Positions 1 through 10,442 of a stretch of 64,000 bases of DNA are shown piece after piece (the stretch's first letter is position 1; each line of letters begins with the position of its first letter). The DNA lies in the NCBI GenBank assembly GCA_963971305.1, contig OZ020307.1, forward strand, positions 65,221,702-65,285,701, in the 5' to 3' direction. This DNA is from Arcuatula senhousia (lineage: Eukaryota; Mollusca; Bivalvia; Mytilida; Mytilidae). The position numbers were made by a program, and so were the translations under genes. The notes beneath the pieces are model-generated. The model did no database searches. It was not told where the DNA came from and saw nothing but the letters and a program-made list of their open reading frames with translations.

Positions 1-540
1 GCCATATTTGTTACGACTAAGCCGAGTTCGTCGTATACACATAAGTAGATTTCGAACATGTAACATTAAATTTCCCATAGAAGTGGGTAGATGGAGAAAC
101 ATTCCTAGGGAGGATAGAATTTGTAATCTGTGTATGAACGGTCTTGGAGATGAATACCACTTTGTTTGTGTATGCACTAATATCAATGTACTTGAGCTAA
201 GGCGAAAGTACATACCTAAGTATTATGTTGAATATCCAAACAAAGAAAAGTTTTTTGGGATTAACAAGTTTTGTAATGTTAGTCTATTAAAAAATGTGTC
301 TATTTTTATTCAAAAAGTTTGTAATCTATTAGAGTAGCTATCATATTTGTGTTGTACTGTCTTTTTCTTTCATATATCAGTTGTGATAAAAAAAAATTAT
401 TTGTATGTACATGTAGGTATGTAATTAATTGTCTGTATTGCAGTTATATTTGTATTGTATTGTAGTTTGTTTAATTGTGCTCCTGTTACGCAGTTTCTGC
501 GACTGAGCGATTTTCTAAATAAAATATTCTGTATTCTGTA
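1..540 (+). mobile_element. 3' end of a LINE (non-LTR retrotransposon)
   Basis: The frame at 8-337 ends with a Cys-x2-Cys ... His-x4-Cys zinc-knuckle-like motif (CNLC, then GDEYHF and CVC). This is the usual C-terminus of invertebrate LINE reverse transcriptases, after the RT and thumb domains. The frame is open at the left edge, so the RT itself lies outside the window. About 200 bp of AT-rich 3'UTR follows the stop, and the element appears to end in short ATTCTGT-type repeats near 522-541, a common LINE tail. It is a fragment in this window; whether the full copy is active cannot be judged. Confidence 0.75.
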
Positions 541-541
541 T

Positions 542-3500
542 TCATTGTTAATTCCTGGAAAGTATACAGTTTTTCTTACTGCTAACCAAGACCATTAAAA
601 GTGCCGAGTTCTTCGCTTGTTGCAACATACCTATTTTAGCCTGGGCTAGCAATCTATACATTGTCAAATAATAGCTCGGAATAATCTACGACAAATTGTG
701 GTATTTCAATCCTCATTAGTCACAAAAATTGTCTACAAATGAAATATGCCTCAGTTCTTATTCTTAAGAAAAACAGCAAGTGGGCAGCAAAAGTCTGGCC
801 TTTCATATTTTCATCAAACATAAGAACCGACAAAAGGAAGAATAAAGGCTAAACATGATCCATTATATAAAGCTGATGTTATCAATTTTGTGTTAAGTTC
901 TATGTTCCAATTTCACGATTCAAATCTAAAGGTAGAGAGAATAGATTAATATGTCGTGCTTGTACCTCAAAAGGTTATAATGATGAATAAAATTACGGAA
1001 ATTACCAAATTAAGGCTTATTTGGAAAAGAAATTTAATACAAACGACATGTATAAGTGTGTATTAGTAAAAGAAAACTCATAAATAAAAAGCATGCGTGT
1101 CGTTTTACGCTGTATATCATTATCTGAGGTTTCTGATCGTTTGGGCAATCTGCAAATGCTGAAGTGCGTAGAAATTAGTGAAAAACGTGGTGGTTTCTAA
1201 AATGCAACAAAAAGACAAAAACAGGGGTTGATTCCAATTTTTTTTTAAAGGAGGGATATCAAACCACAGTTACTTATGGACCAAAAAAGGTCCAAGGTAT
1301 TCTTTGTCAAAAATGAGCATGCTAAAAATGACAATTGTTTTATAGGAAAGGGCCAACTCCCTTCAGGACCTGTCACTGCAACACTTCAGTGCTAATCAGA
1401 ATATGAACTTTTTGTGGCGTAGCAGACAACTTAACTTAGTTATAATGACTTATTCTGAGAACTTGGATCAATATTGATGTCCTTTAGGGAAAAAGATTTC
1501 CAGAATTATCCGGTCTGAAGCAAGTCATCCCAAAAATACTTTCAATTGGGTTTATCTATGCAATGAATATATAACTAATTGAAAAGTCCGGATATAGAAA
1601 ATGGTTAAATGTGTGACCGAACATCAATGAGAGTTCAATCGGGCTGAAAAATACTTATTCGGGGATGCTCGGATACTTGGTTACATAATGAATACTTAGA
1701 TCACTATTAAAGAGGGAGGTATGACGCCATTAAGCCTGTGCCAACCCACTATTTCTTTGAGATAACTATACCAAGTCAGGACCATTGCTATCTTCTATTT
1801 GGTCTTGTTTAGTTTTCTCTTCCTTGTTTGGTGGTTTTGTTATAATCTTTATAGCCTGGGCTAGCAATCTATACATATAGATTTCCTATAACCTTTATCG
1901 TTTGCACTCTTTATAATTTGATATATACATTTATGCTTTTTAGTATAATATCATAACCCCATATCTCCCTAGTCCTAAAGAGCTAAATCTTTCGGAGATA
2001 CGGTCGTCTATAGAGAAAAAAAAGGATCATACGCGATATTATTTGTCCAAATCATAAATTATTTTGGATAAAGCGGCATTTAAGAGGTGTTCTTGGCATT
2101 CTTGAGACTTTCTAATAGGAAATTATAAAACACATACAATGCATACACAAACGTATAAAAAATGCAGGTATTAGTGTTTCTTGTGACTTTAAACTTTTGA
2201 GATAAGCGCCGCTGGTGAGTTGTATAGGCTCTGCCACCGTAAACTGGAAGCAAACCACTGTGACACGGATTGCGGTTAGTGTCAATTGACCAAGAGTTTC
2301 TACGCATGTAAAAATTACCTTTCTGTACTTAAGAAAATAATTAAGAAACCCAAACCGTCATGAGCATGACTTATTTGTATTAATTAATGAACATGTGTTT
2401 TACGAGTCTTACCTGTCCTGAAGTAAAATTACTGCTCTTGTTTAATCAAAGACAAATCAAGGGCGACAACTGCACGTAGGAATCAAATATTTCATTGCAA
2501 CATCTGACAATCAAAACTCATTATATCATAACAACAAGAATTTCAAGTGAATAAATCCAACTACAAGTAAATCAGATTAGCATTTCAATCACATTTTCTT
2601 AGTTCTTATTCTGCCTTTCGTGGCAGTAATGGAGTACTAATTATCCGTCTCACGAAGCAAAGGGTCGGAAAATCAATAGAGAGTCTTCTGTTTAATTCAG
2701 AATTCTTAGCATCAACTAATTTAGCCTCCTAGCTTCAACCTACTACATTTAGAACTCAGTTAGATTCGATTAAAGAAACAGTGGGATTGAACAGAATTAA
2801 AGTGATATTTCCGGGCGGAATAAAATCATCTTAACTGTTTTGGCATCCAAAAATAAACATAAATCAATCTTGTGATGATGATGTAAAAAACCAAAATACC
2901 TGACTTAAAAAGGACATGAAAATTGATTGTTAAATTTCAACTCTCCCGCAAGCTTTTCTCGGCATGGGGTAACCAATATCGAGAGACAAAGTACTATCCG
3001 TAATTACCTGGCTAAAACAAAACAATTTTGAAACCAATTTCAGGCAGGAAGATGAGATATCAGAAGAGCCTACCACAGCCATGCATTATCATTATCTTAA
3101 TTTTATTATTTTTTGACGCATTTTCTTGTGAGCAAGATAATTTTTGAAAATCCCTCATTTGAAAACAAAGTTCTTCACAAAATCTCATTGCGTCAGCTTT
3201 TTAATATATTATATATTTTTTTTTGTTGTTACAAAAGAATTAAATCAAAGTCTATTTAACTTTGGCATTAGATAGCACACATACTGAGGCTATCACCCGA
3301 AAGCAACTTATATAATGCCAAGGGCTGGATTGGAATCCTGAAGGTAAAACAAGAGGTCGACCAACGAACCATAGACGCAGAGCACATTGAAAATCAGAGA
3401 TAGCGGATCGTATCCCTTGGCTAGCGAACATGTAGACGCAGAAGCAAAAAAAGTTGCAATGAACCAACCAAGAAGGGGGGCTGTTGTGAATGACCTTTGC

Positions 3501-3560
3501 CCCACAAGGGAGCAACAGGTTTAGGTCAAGTCATTTTAACTTTTACCATGTTTATCACTG
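542..3560. other. Intergenic AT-rich stretch, no supported gene
   Basis: I see no coding region I can support here. A 25-bp motif containing CCTGGGCTAGC occurs at 637-661 and again at 1852-1876. A ~90-bp sequence at about 1703-1790 recurs at about 4692-4781 and ends in CCAAGTCAGGACCATTG; it is a dispersed short repeat. Short open frames at 2080-2307 (-) and 3252-3515 (-) have no recognisable domain and no convincing splice context. Confidence 0.5.
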
Positions 3561-3595
3561 ATGATGTAAGAAATGCATTCATCACTACCTTATGG

Positions 3596-3878
3596 GTGCA
3601 ACGACACTATTGGAAGGGTAGGTAATTTGTCTAGCCCTAGATGCAATGACACTATTGGAAGGGTAGGTAATTTGTCTAGCCCTAGATGCAACGACACTAT
3701 TGGAAGGGTAGGTAATTTGTCTAGCCCTAGATGCAACGACACTATTGGAAGGGAAGATAATTTGTCTAGCCCTAGATGCAACGACACTATTGGAAGGGTA
3801 GGTAATTTGTCTAGCCCTAGATGCAACGACACTATTGGAAGGGTAGGTAATTTGTCTAGCCCTAGTTGCAATGACTGA
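3596..3878. repeat. 45-bp minisatellite, six copies
   Basis: Six head-to-tail copies of a 45-bp unit (TGCAACGACACTATTGGAAG, then a GGTAGGTAATTTGTCTAG core and CCCTAGA) with only a few substitutions. Because 45 is a multiple of 3, frames stay open through the array on both strands, which explains the repetitive open frames at 3573-3878 (+) and 3590-3928 (-). These are not treated as genes. The array directly abuts the left end of the decayed LINE at 3885. Confidence 0.9.
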
Positions 3879-3884
3879 CCGCTA

Positions 3885-5160
3885 TTGGTACACATCCAGT
3901 TCGTAGATCTGTGATAAGAATGGTGCAATTTGGTGAGCGGCCTACTTTAAGACCTTTGTTGGTAGAAGGTCTGGTCCTGTTGCTTTGTTTGGGTCGAGTA
4001 TGTTTAGAAGTAGACAAACACCGTTGGTAGTGATATTCAGTTGTCCTATTGCTGTGTCTTGTGATGGATCTTGTTGTGGAATATTATTGGTCATGTCTTC
4101 TTCTGTAAACACACTATCGTACTGTTTGTTTAATATTTCAGCCTTCTCTTTGATATTTATGACTTTTTCTCCTTTTTCATTTTCAGTTGCGATATTCCTA
4201 CATTATCCTTTTTCCTCGATTTGATGTACTTCCAAAATTTCTTGCTAAGGGTGTTTTTGTCATTGTCACCGTTGTTTTCAAGATCTAGTAGGTTGCGTAT
4301 ATATTGGTCGTGGGACTCATTCATGGTTTTCTAACTAGATTTTTCAGAGTTTGGTAGGATTCCCAGCTATTCTTACTTTTATATTTCTTATAAGCATTAT
4401 ATCTTCTTTGACGTTTTCTAATTAATCGTTTGATGTGTGTGTTGATCGTTTGATGTGTGTGTTGATCCATAGTACGTGTTGCTTCCCTCTTATCATTTTA
4501 GTGGTGTGTTTGTTTACAGTATTAATGATTGTTTCTTTTAGGAATAGTCAAAGATTTTCTATTGTGGAGTTTTCTACTTTTTCTTGATCTTCCAGGTATT
4601 TTGTAAGCTTCTCTTTTACATCGGTTTTCAGGTTGTCACAGTCTGTGTCTCACAACTATGTTGTGTTCTATGGTCATTACCGGATCCTAAGATCGCAATG
4701 GAAGAGGGAGGTTTGGCGCCATAAAACCTGGTTTAACCCACCATTTCGTTTGAAATGCCTGTACCAAGTCAGGACCATTGCGATCCACCAATTCTCCGAT
4801 ATAACTGATTTGTTTTGTCATTTTCTCTGGACTATGAGATTGATCATTCAAGTTCATTAGTTTTGTTATTACCTTTATCTGCCTTCTTAAATAGATGAAC
4901 TTTTCGTGGTTTCTTTTTACTTTTAGACGTTCTGGCCTTCAGGTTGATGTCTGTAATGATTACATTATGATCGTTCATGCCAGGGTGTATTTCAATATTT
5001 TAGACAAGAGCTGGGTTTGTCGTGAAAAGGAGGTTGAGAATGTTGTTGCCTCTTCGGTCACCATTGGCTGTAAGTCGTTGTTTGTCATTATTTCAACTAG
5101 TTTTGTGTTCAGTGTAGATCCGTACTGTGGATTTTCCTTTGCTGTATTCATGTTCTGAAA
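3885..5160 (-). mobile_element. Decayed LINE fragment: endonuclease C-terminus, linker and start of RT
   Basis: Read on the minus strand, 5100-4940 gives the end of an AP endonuclease domain (NILNLLFTTNPALV, then PGMNDHNVIITDI), matching the LDLLFT ... PGLSDH consensus of LINE endonucleases. At about 4440-4340 it gives the basic linker (KRLIRKRQRRYNAYKKY). At about 4180-3960 it gives the run into reverse transcriptase (NIPQQD, then NKATGPDLLP, the conserved NKA.GPD.IP motif). In-frame stops (for example after TTNPALV) and frame changes show it is dead. About 90 bp at 4692-4781 is an inserted short repeat bounded by the inverted pair GATCGCAATGG / CCATTGCGATC. The RT core is missing where the 45-bp minisatellite begins. 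Confidence 0.8.
4691..4781. repeat. Short MITE-like insert inside the dead LINE
   Basis: A ~90-bp block is bounded by inverted 11-mers GATCGCAATGG (4691-4701) and CCATTGCGATC (4771-4781). It interrupts the LINE reading frame between endonuclease and linker. A related copy lies at about 1703-1790. Size and inverted ends suggest a MITE-like unit; the mechanism is inferred. Confidence 0.5.
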
Positions 5161-5450
5161 AGCGGCAATTTGCTGTAGAGCCCGCTATCGCGGGCACTTC
5201 GTGCCCACTACGAGCTGTGCTCGCTACTACGAGGTCGAAAGATATACAGGTTCTACAGTGTATTAATATACCCCCTTTTTTAAATCGATAATTTACCTTG
5301 GAGTTGAATAAAACTAGGTAAATAATATCTATGTCATGTATGCATGTTATGCACTGCGACCATATTACGGGTGAATAGCTTTGACAATTTAAAGACGTTT
5401 TCCAGCGCAGTTCTATTGTCTTTTTGCCTACAGTCACGGCGAACATTCCT

Positions 5451-5487
5451 ACTAAGTGAAGGAATTTGGAATAAAGGTACTTTACTC
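5451..5487 (+). promoter_or_regulatory. Putative 5'UTR exon and splice donor of TPMT copy 1
   Basis: The block ending GGTACTTTACTC is followed by a strong donor, GTAAGT (5488-5493). The same block and donor (GTAAGA) recur at 8417-8448 upstream of copy 2. The matching acceptor, TTACAG, lies at 5951-5956, six bases before the ATG of copy 1. Conservation between copies and the good splice consensus suggest a noncoding first exon with a ~0.47-kb intron. The transcription start is not visible. Confidence 0.55.
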
Positions 5488-5962
5488 GTAAGTATTTATT
5501 TTATGGTAATTTTTCAATTATTCAAGTTTATTCCTTTATAATTTGATGCGAGGTGTTGTGATTAACAGCAATGAATTATATCATATTTGCTATTAAAGAA
5601 GTCAATTATGTAACATAATCTCTTACTTCAGTCGACGTAAAAGAAAAGTAAATGTTGTTTTTTTTTGCACATAAGAAATGTGTTTCCACCTCACAATTTC
5701 AAATGCCTTCGTCGAGTTTGGTGAAACTGAGGCGCCTGCTGATTTTGTCAATGAGGTTACATGTACTAATAAAACTTTAAGTTGAGATAACATCTTGTGA
5801 ATTTGATGTCACTACAAACAAGGTTGTGCATACTCTGTACATGGGGTGCCCGACTGTCAGATTTGGGAACCTTTAGTTTTCCATCTATGAGACAAAGATT
5901 TGTTTAATGAAACTTAAAACTATAATCATTTCGAAGAGTTCTAAATTATTTTACAGCTGAAC

Positions 5963-6616
5963 ATGACAGATTGGATTTCAGCCTGGGAGAATAACTCCAC
6001 TCCTTGGCATTCAGACGTACTTCATCCTAAATTGGAGCCACATGTAGACAAACTAGTGGACAGTAAAGGGAGCAAAATATTTCTTCCCTTGTGTGGAAAA
6101 GCTTTAGAACTGTTGTATTTTTCTAACCAAGGCCATGATGTTGTTGGGTTGGAATTTTCTGATGTGGCCGTCAAACAGTTCTTTGAGGAGAACAAGTTGG
6201 TATACACCACTAAAGAAATACCGGAGATAAGTGGAGCACTGTATGAAAACGTTGAATCGAGGATCAAGTTATACTGTTGTGATTTCTTCAAGTTTAATGC
6301 AAGCCTAGAGAAAGATTTCGATGCTGTATGGGACCGTGGTAGTCTAGAGGCTGTGGATCCCGGGGACAGAGAAAAATATGCTGCCATACTGAAATCTGTG
6401 GCCAAAACTGGTGCTAATATTATAGTGGAAACAGCTGATAGACCTCAAGGTGGACCTCCCTTTAACATACCCATGAAGGAAGTTGCTGAGCTTTTTGGTT
6501 TGAGAGAGGAACCAAAACAAATAGACTATATACCGCCAGAATTAGTACCAGCAAGTGACTTTCTTGAAAAAGCTGGTATAAAGGGATTTTATATGCATCA
6601 CTTCAAAATGATTTGA
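5963..6616 (+). CDS. Thiopurine S-methyltransferase family protein, copy 1
   Basis: A 217-residue SAM-dependent methyltransferase of the TPMT family (human TPMT is 245 aa). Seen: an N-terminal W-x3-W and TPWH region, FLPLCGKA (SAM-binding motif region, residues ~40-47), then VVGLEFS, and the family signature WDRGSLEAVDPGDREKYA near residues 121-138, followed by GGPPF. These enzymes transfer methyl from SAM to thiol or selenol groups of small aromatic and heterocyclic compounds in the cytosol. The start is chosen because an acceptor-like TTACAG sits just upstream and all three copies begin at the same codon. The coding region has no intron, unlike vertebrate TPMT. AATAAA occurs at 6681, 65 bp after the stop. 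It differs from copy 3 at about 22 residues, so it is the most diverged copy. Confidence 0.9.
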   Translation: MTDWISAWENNSTPWHSDVLHPKLEPHVDKLVDSKGSKIFLPLCGKALELLYFSNQGHDVVGLEFSDVAVKQFFEENKLVYTTKEIPEISGALYENVESRIKLYCCDFFKFNASLEKDFDAVWDRGSLEAVDPGDREKYAAILKSVAKTGANIIVETADRPQGGPPFNIPMKEVAELFGLREEPKQIDYIPPELVPASDFLEKAGIKGFYMHHFKMI

Positions 6617-7041
6617 ACTTTTAAAATGAATGAATGAATGCTTTAAACTTTTTAAAATATATTTACTAGATATGTTAAAAAATAAAATAAAAAATTTATA
6701 TATGTATATATTCTACCTATATATTTTTCAATTTAAATTCTTTGGCGTGGAATAACCTGCTTAATCATATAAATTTTTGTTATTCTTTTTATCCCATAAA
6801 AAATACAGGAATGTACATGCATATAATAAAGTGTAATAACAATAGTAAATATTTGCTTGTTTTGGTTCTGAAACCATGTTTTTAGTATCCAGTTCTCCTG
6901 TGTGTATTAAAGATGTTTTCCATGTAATCTATTTATCATCAAGGTTTGGATTTCATGTAAGAGGGTTGCCATTTTTAATGGTGCACATTTTAAAAAATCC
7001 AAATAGCAAAACATTACTACAGTTAATTCTTAAATGTCCCT

Positions 7042-8076
7042 GTTTATTTATTTTATTTTAACCCATTTCGATACGTGGTGAGCTTTTTTTTACCTAAGCA
7101 AAACCGGCATGGGTTCGGAGCAGATGGAATTCTGTAAAAAATCTAATGGTCCCATGGTGTAGTTAAAATTTTTGTCACATTCACTTCCATAAAGAAAAAA
7201 GTACATGTCCCATGCAAATTGAATATATGACCAAACGTAAAAATACTAAAATGTATATGTAAACTATTGTATTATATTGATTGTTGATGTTGTTCTTGAT
7301 ATGCATTTTTTTTTCTGTTACTGAATTAAACAAAGGACAAGGTATGATAAGGGCTGTTTTTGGCTCCTTTTTCAAAAGTGAAATTTTATGCTCAAAAATT
7401 GATTGATATGATATTAAGTAATGAAACTTAATAAATTCGAATGTTTTAAACAAATTATAGATCCAATCTGATTTTAGTATTCGATCAAACTTGACGAAAA
7501 AGTTACTTTTTCTCACAAATACTCAAAATTTGGTATATTTTTGTATGTTTTTGGCTAAAAAAACTATGAGCGGACAAGCGGCCCACAAAAATATTCTAAC
7601 TGTGGAATTGGCATACAAAAACTAATTTTTCCAGAAATTATCTTTGTGGGCCGAGGGTCCGCTCATATTTAAATTTCACAAAAGCCATTGTCATTTTAAC
7701 AATTTTAAGCCAATTTTGCTACATTTCATAGTTCTATCATTTTGTGCACATGCGTAATTACGCCATATGTTAAATTTTCAATAAAATTGTGCTTGTTCCA
7801 AAAAATACAACTTCTGAATCACAAAATCACACCGTTTTAATTCAATATTCCGATTTTGGAAAATTTGACCAATTTAGGGGGCCAAATTCTTCTTCTTATC
7901 CTATCTTGTCCTTTAAAAACTATTTTATATCGTGTTTGAGGGAAAAAAGTATATGTCCCATGTCTTTCAATTTGAAAAAAAAAACTTTTGGTCCCACTCC
8001 TTTGAACATTTAAAAAAGTACTTGTCCCACTATCATTTGCTCCGGTCCCATGTTTTCATAAATTTTGACCGTCCCT
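7042..8076. mobile_element. ~1.03-kb noncoding insertion with 6-bp direct flanks
   Basis: Downstream of copy 1 the sequence matches the copy 3 downstream region (to about 11506) up to GTCCCT (7036-7041). It diverges for ~1 kb and resumes after a second GTCCCT (8071-8076) with AAACTG. The uninterrupted sister sequence has a single GTCCCT at 11501-11506, consistent with insertion and target-site duplication. Inside, CATGGGTTCGGAGCAGATG (~7108) is an imperfect inverse of the sequence at ~8034-8052. A second inverted pair, GAGCGGAC..GCGGCCCACAAA and TTTGTGGGCC..GTCCGCTC, lies at 7568-7589 / 7653-7674. No transposase is encoded; it is probably non-autonomous. Confidence 0.6.
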
Positions 8077-8250
8077 AAACTGTTTCATTATATGTATTTT
8101 CTTGATCATAAGTCACCTGTGGTTTTATCAGTTAAAATGAAGGTATTTTTTTTTATTTCAAGTTTCAAATTACAAAAAAAAAAACAATATAAAGAAATAT
8201 TCATATTGTTAATAATATTCTAAAATACAACAACAAATTCATATAATAAG

Positions 8251-8354
8251 GTAACAATAAGAAAATACTTATTGTTACTTCAATTAGAACATGTCCGCGT
8301 CCCGTTTTTCCGTCCTTCCGGGGTCAGGTAACAATATTTTTTTCTTATTGTTAC
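8251..8354. repeat. Two adjacent hairpins sharing GTAACAATA arms
   Basis: Perfect 11-bp arms GTAACAATAAG (8251-8261) and CTTATTGTTAC (8268-8278) flank a 6-base loop. A second pair, GTAACAATA (8328-8336) and TATTGTTAC (8346-8354), lies 50 bp further on. The shared arm sequence suggests a small fold-back element just upstream of the copy 2 5'UTR exon. Confidence 0.6.
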
Positions 8355-8416
8355 TTTTCCAGGTAACCGTATCCAGTGCCTTTTTAATGACCTATGACGT
8401 TCTAAATATTGAACCT

Positions 8417-8448
8417 GTGAGGGAATTTGGAGTAAAGGTACTTTACTT
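8417..8448 (+). promoter_or_regulatory. Putative 5'UTR exon and splice donor of TPMT copy 2
   Basis: Homologous to 5451-5487, ending GGTACTTTACTT with donor GTAAGA at 8449-8454. The acceptor ATTACAG ends at 9240, six bases before the copy 2 ATG, giving a ~0.79-kb intron that contains a MITE-like insertion (8925-9120). The corresponding exon of copy 3 would fall in the N gap. Confidence 0.5.
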
Positions 8449-8924
8449 GTAAGAATTTATATTATGGTTTGTTCTTTTTTAACTTGATTGTCCTAACTTA
8501 TTGTTATTAATTATCAGAAATGAACGATTTCATATTGTAAATTCAAAGAAATAAAATATTTAAAAACTAAATAAGAAATATAAATAAATAAAACCTTTAA
8601 AACAACTAAAACAAGAACAAGATTTGTCTCTTCCTCGATAATATTAAAAAAGGCAATTATGCAACACAAACTCTTCCTTCAGTCGGCGAAAAAGAATTTT
8701 TGCACAAAGAAAATAGTCTTGCAACTGCTTTAAGGAAATTAGAAAATTTAGATTCAATGTTTCCACTGCACAATTTTAAATGCCTTCGTCCAGTTTGGTG
8801 AAACTTAGGCGCCTGCTGATTTTGTCAATGAGGTTACATGTACTTTTATAACTTTTAAGTTGAGATGACATCTTATGAATTTGGGGTCACTTCACACAAG
8901 GTTGTGCATACTCTGTACATGGTG

Positions 8925-9120
8925 GTGGCTCCCGCAGGGTTAAAAACGACCTGCGACCTGAGGGCTTTTTAAGGGCGACTTCCGACCTTCACTTCATCGA
9001 CCTTAGCCAAAAAACGACCTGCGACCTCCGCCAAAATATGCCTTTTAAAAGCGACCTTGCGACCTCAGGCCCCTTTTAAAAGTGACCTTGCGACCTGAGG
9101 GGGTTACCCTGCGGGAGCCC
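8925..9120. mobile_element. 196-bp MITE-like element with 14-bp inverted ends and 7-bp target duplication
   Basis: Inverted ends GGCTCCCGCAGGGT (8927-8940) and ACCCTGCGGGAGCC (9106-9119) bound a GC-rich insert flanked by direct CATGGTG (8918-8924 and 9121-9127). Copy 3 has the empty site with one CATGGTG at 10328-10334, and copy 1 also lacks the insert. The interior repeats CGACCT(T)GCGACCT several times next to CTTTTAAAAG-like steps. No coding capacity. It sits in the 5'UTR intron of TPMT copy 2. Confidence 0.85.
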
Positions 9121-9246
9121 CATGGTGTGCCCAGCAGTCAGATTGGGGACCTTGACCTCTCCATGTTCTTCATCTTTGAGACCAGACTTTTTATGACTCA
9201 AAACTATTATCATTTTAAAGTTTTTTTAATCATATTACAGCTAAAC

Positions 9247-9900
9247 ATGGCAGGTTGGATTTCAGCCTGGGAAAACAAATCCACTCCTTGGCACTACGAC
9301 GTAATTCATCCTAAATTGGAACCACATGTAGACAAACTAGTGGACAGTAAAGGGAGCAAACTATTTCTTCCCTTGTGTGGAAAAGCATTAGAACTGTTGT
9401 ATTTTTCTGACCAAGGCCATGGTGTTGTTGGTTTGGAATTTTCTGATGTGGCTGTCAAACAGTTCTTTGATGAGAACAAGTTGGCATACACCACTCAAGA
9501 AATACCGGAGATAAGTGGAACACTGTATGAAAATGTTGAATCGAGGATCAAGTTATACTGTTGTGATTTCTTCAAGTTTAATGCAAGCCTAGAAAAAGAT
9601 TTCGATGCTGTATGGGACCGTGGTAGTCTAGAGGCTGTGGATCCCGGGGACAGAGAAAAATATGCTGCCATCCTGAAATCTGTAGCCAAACCTGGTGCTA
9701 ATGTTATAGTGGAAACAGCTGATAGACCTCAAGGTGGACCTCCTTTTAATATACCCATGAAGGAGGTTGCTGAGCTTTTTGGTTTGAGCGAGGAACCAAA
9801 ACAAATAGACTATATACCGCCAGAATTATTACCAGCAAGTGACTATTTTGAAAGAGTTGGTGTAAAGGGCTTTTATTTGCATCACTTCAAAATGAATTGA
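9247..9900 (+). CDS. Thiopurine S-methyltransferase family protein, copy 2
   Basis: A 217-residue TPMT-family methyltransferase with the same motifs as copy 1 (FLPLCGKA, WDRGSLEAVDPGDREKYA, GGPPF). The frame is open further upstream to 9082, but that extension runs through the MITE-like insert and the intron; ATG 9247 follows the acceptor ATTACAG and aligns with the other copies. It differs from copy 3 at only about seven residues, for example DQGHG versus NQGHD and SDYF versus IDFF, so this is either a recent duplication or a second haplotype in the assembly. Its 3' flank runs into the N gap at 10055. Confidence 0.88.
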   Translation: MAGWISAWENKSTPWHYDVIHPKLEPHVDKLVDSKGSKLFLPLCGKALELLYFSDQGHGVVGLEFSDVAVKQFFDENKLAYTTQEIPEISGTLYENVESRIKLYCCDFFKFNASLEKDFDAVWDRGSLEAVDPGDREKYAAILKSVAKPGANVIVETADRPQGGPPFNIPMKEVAELFGLSEEPKQIDYIPPELLPASDYFERVGVKGFYLHHFKMN

Positions 9901-10054
9901 AATTCATAAATGTATTATAATAATTAAACAAATCTCAAAAAAATATTCTACTGATATAGTTTTTTCAATTAAAATCCTTTCACATGGATTAATCAGATAA
10001 CTTTTTGTAATTCTTTTTATACCATAAAAAAATACAGGTTTGTTCATGCATATA

Positions 10055-10154
10055 NNNNNNNNNNNNNNNNNNNNNNNNNNNNNNNNNNNNNNNNNNNNNN
10101 NNNNNNNNNNNNNNNNNNNNNNNNNNNNNNNNNNNNNNNNNNNNNNNNNNNNNN
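10055..10154. other. Assembly gap of 100 N
   Basis: Exactly 100 N, the conventional length for a gap of unknown size. It separates TPMT copy 2 from copy 3 and hides the expected 5'UTR exon of copy 3. Sequence resumes inside the intron block shared by the copies. Confidence 0.98.
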
Positions 10155-10442
10155 AAATTTAGATTCAATGTTTCCACTACACAATTTATAATGCCTTCAT
10201 AGATTCTTGTGAAACTTAGGCGCCTGCTGATTTTGTGAATGAGGTTACATGTACTTTTAAAACTTGAAGCCGAGATGACATCTTGTGACTTAGGGGTCAC
10301 TACACACAAGGTTGTGCATACTCTGTACATGGTGTGCCTGACTGTCAGATTGGGGACCTTGACCTCTCCATGTTTTTCATCTTTTAATGACTCAAAACTA
10401 TTATCATTTTGAAGAATTTTCTAAATTATATTACAGCTAAAC

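Noticed and set aside
2080..2307. Possible minus-strand exon (VYGGRAYTTHQ region)
   Set aside because: Reading looks slightly protein-like, but I found no convincing donor and no recognisable family.
9082..9246. N-terminal extension of TPMT copy 2 (272-residue reading)
   Set aside because: The extension runs through the end of the MITE-like insert and the 5'UTR intron; the other two copies start at the codon equivalent to 9247, just after the acceptor.
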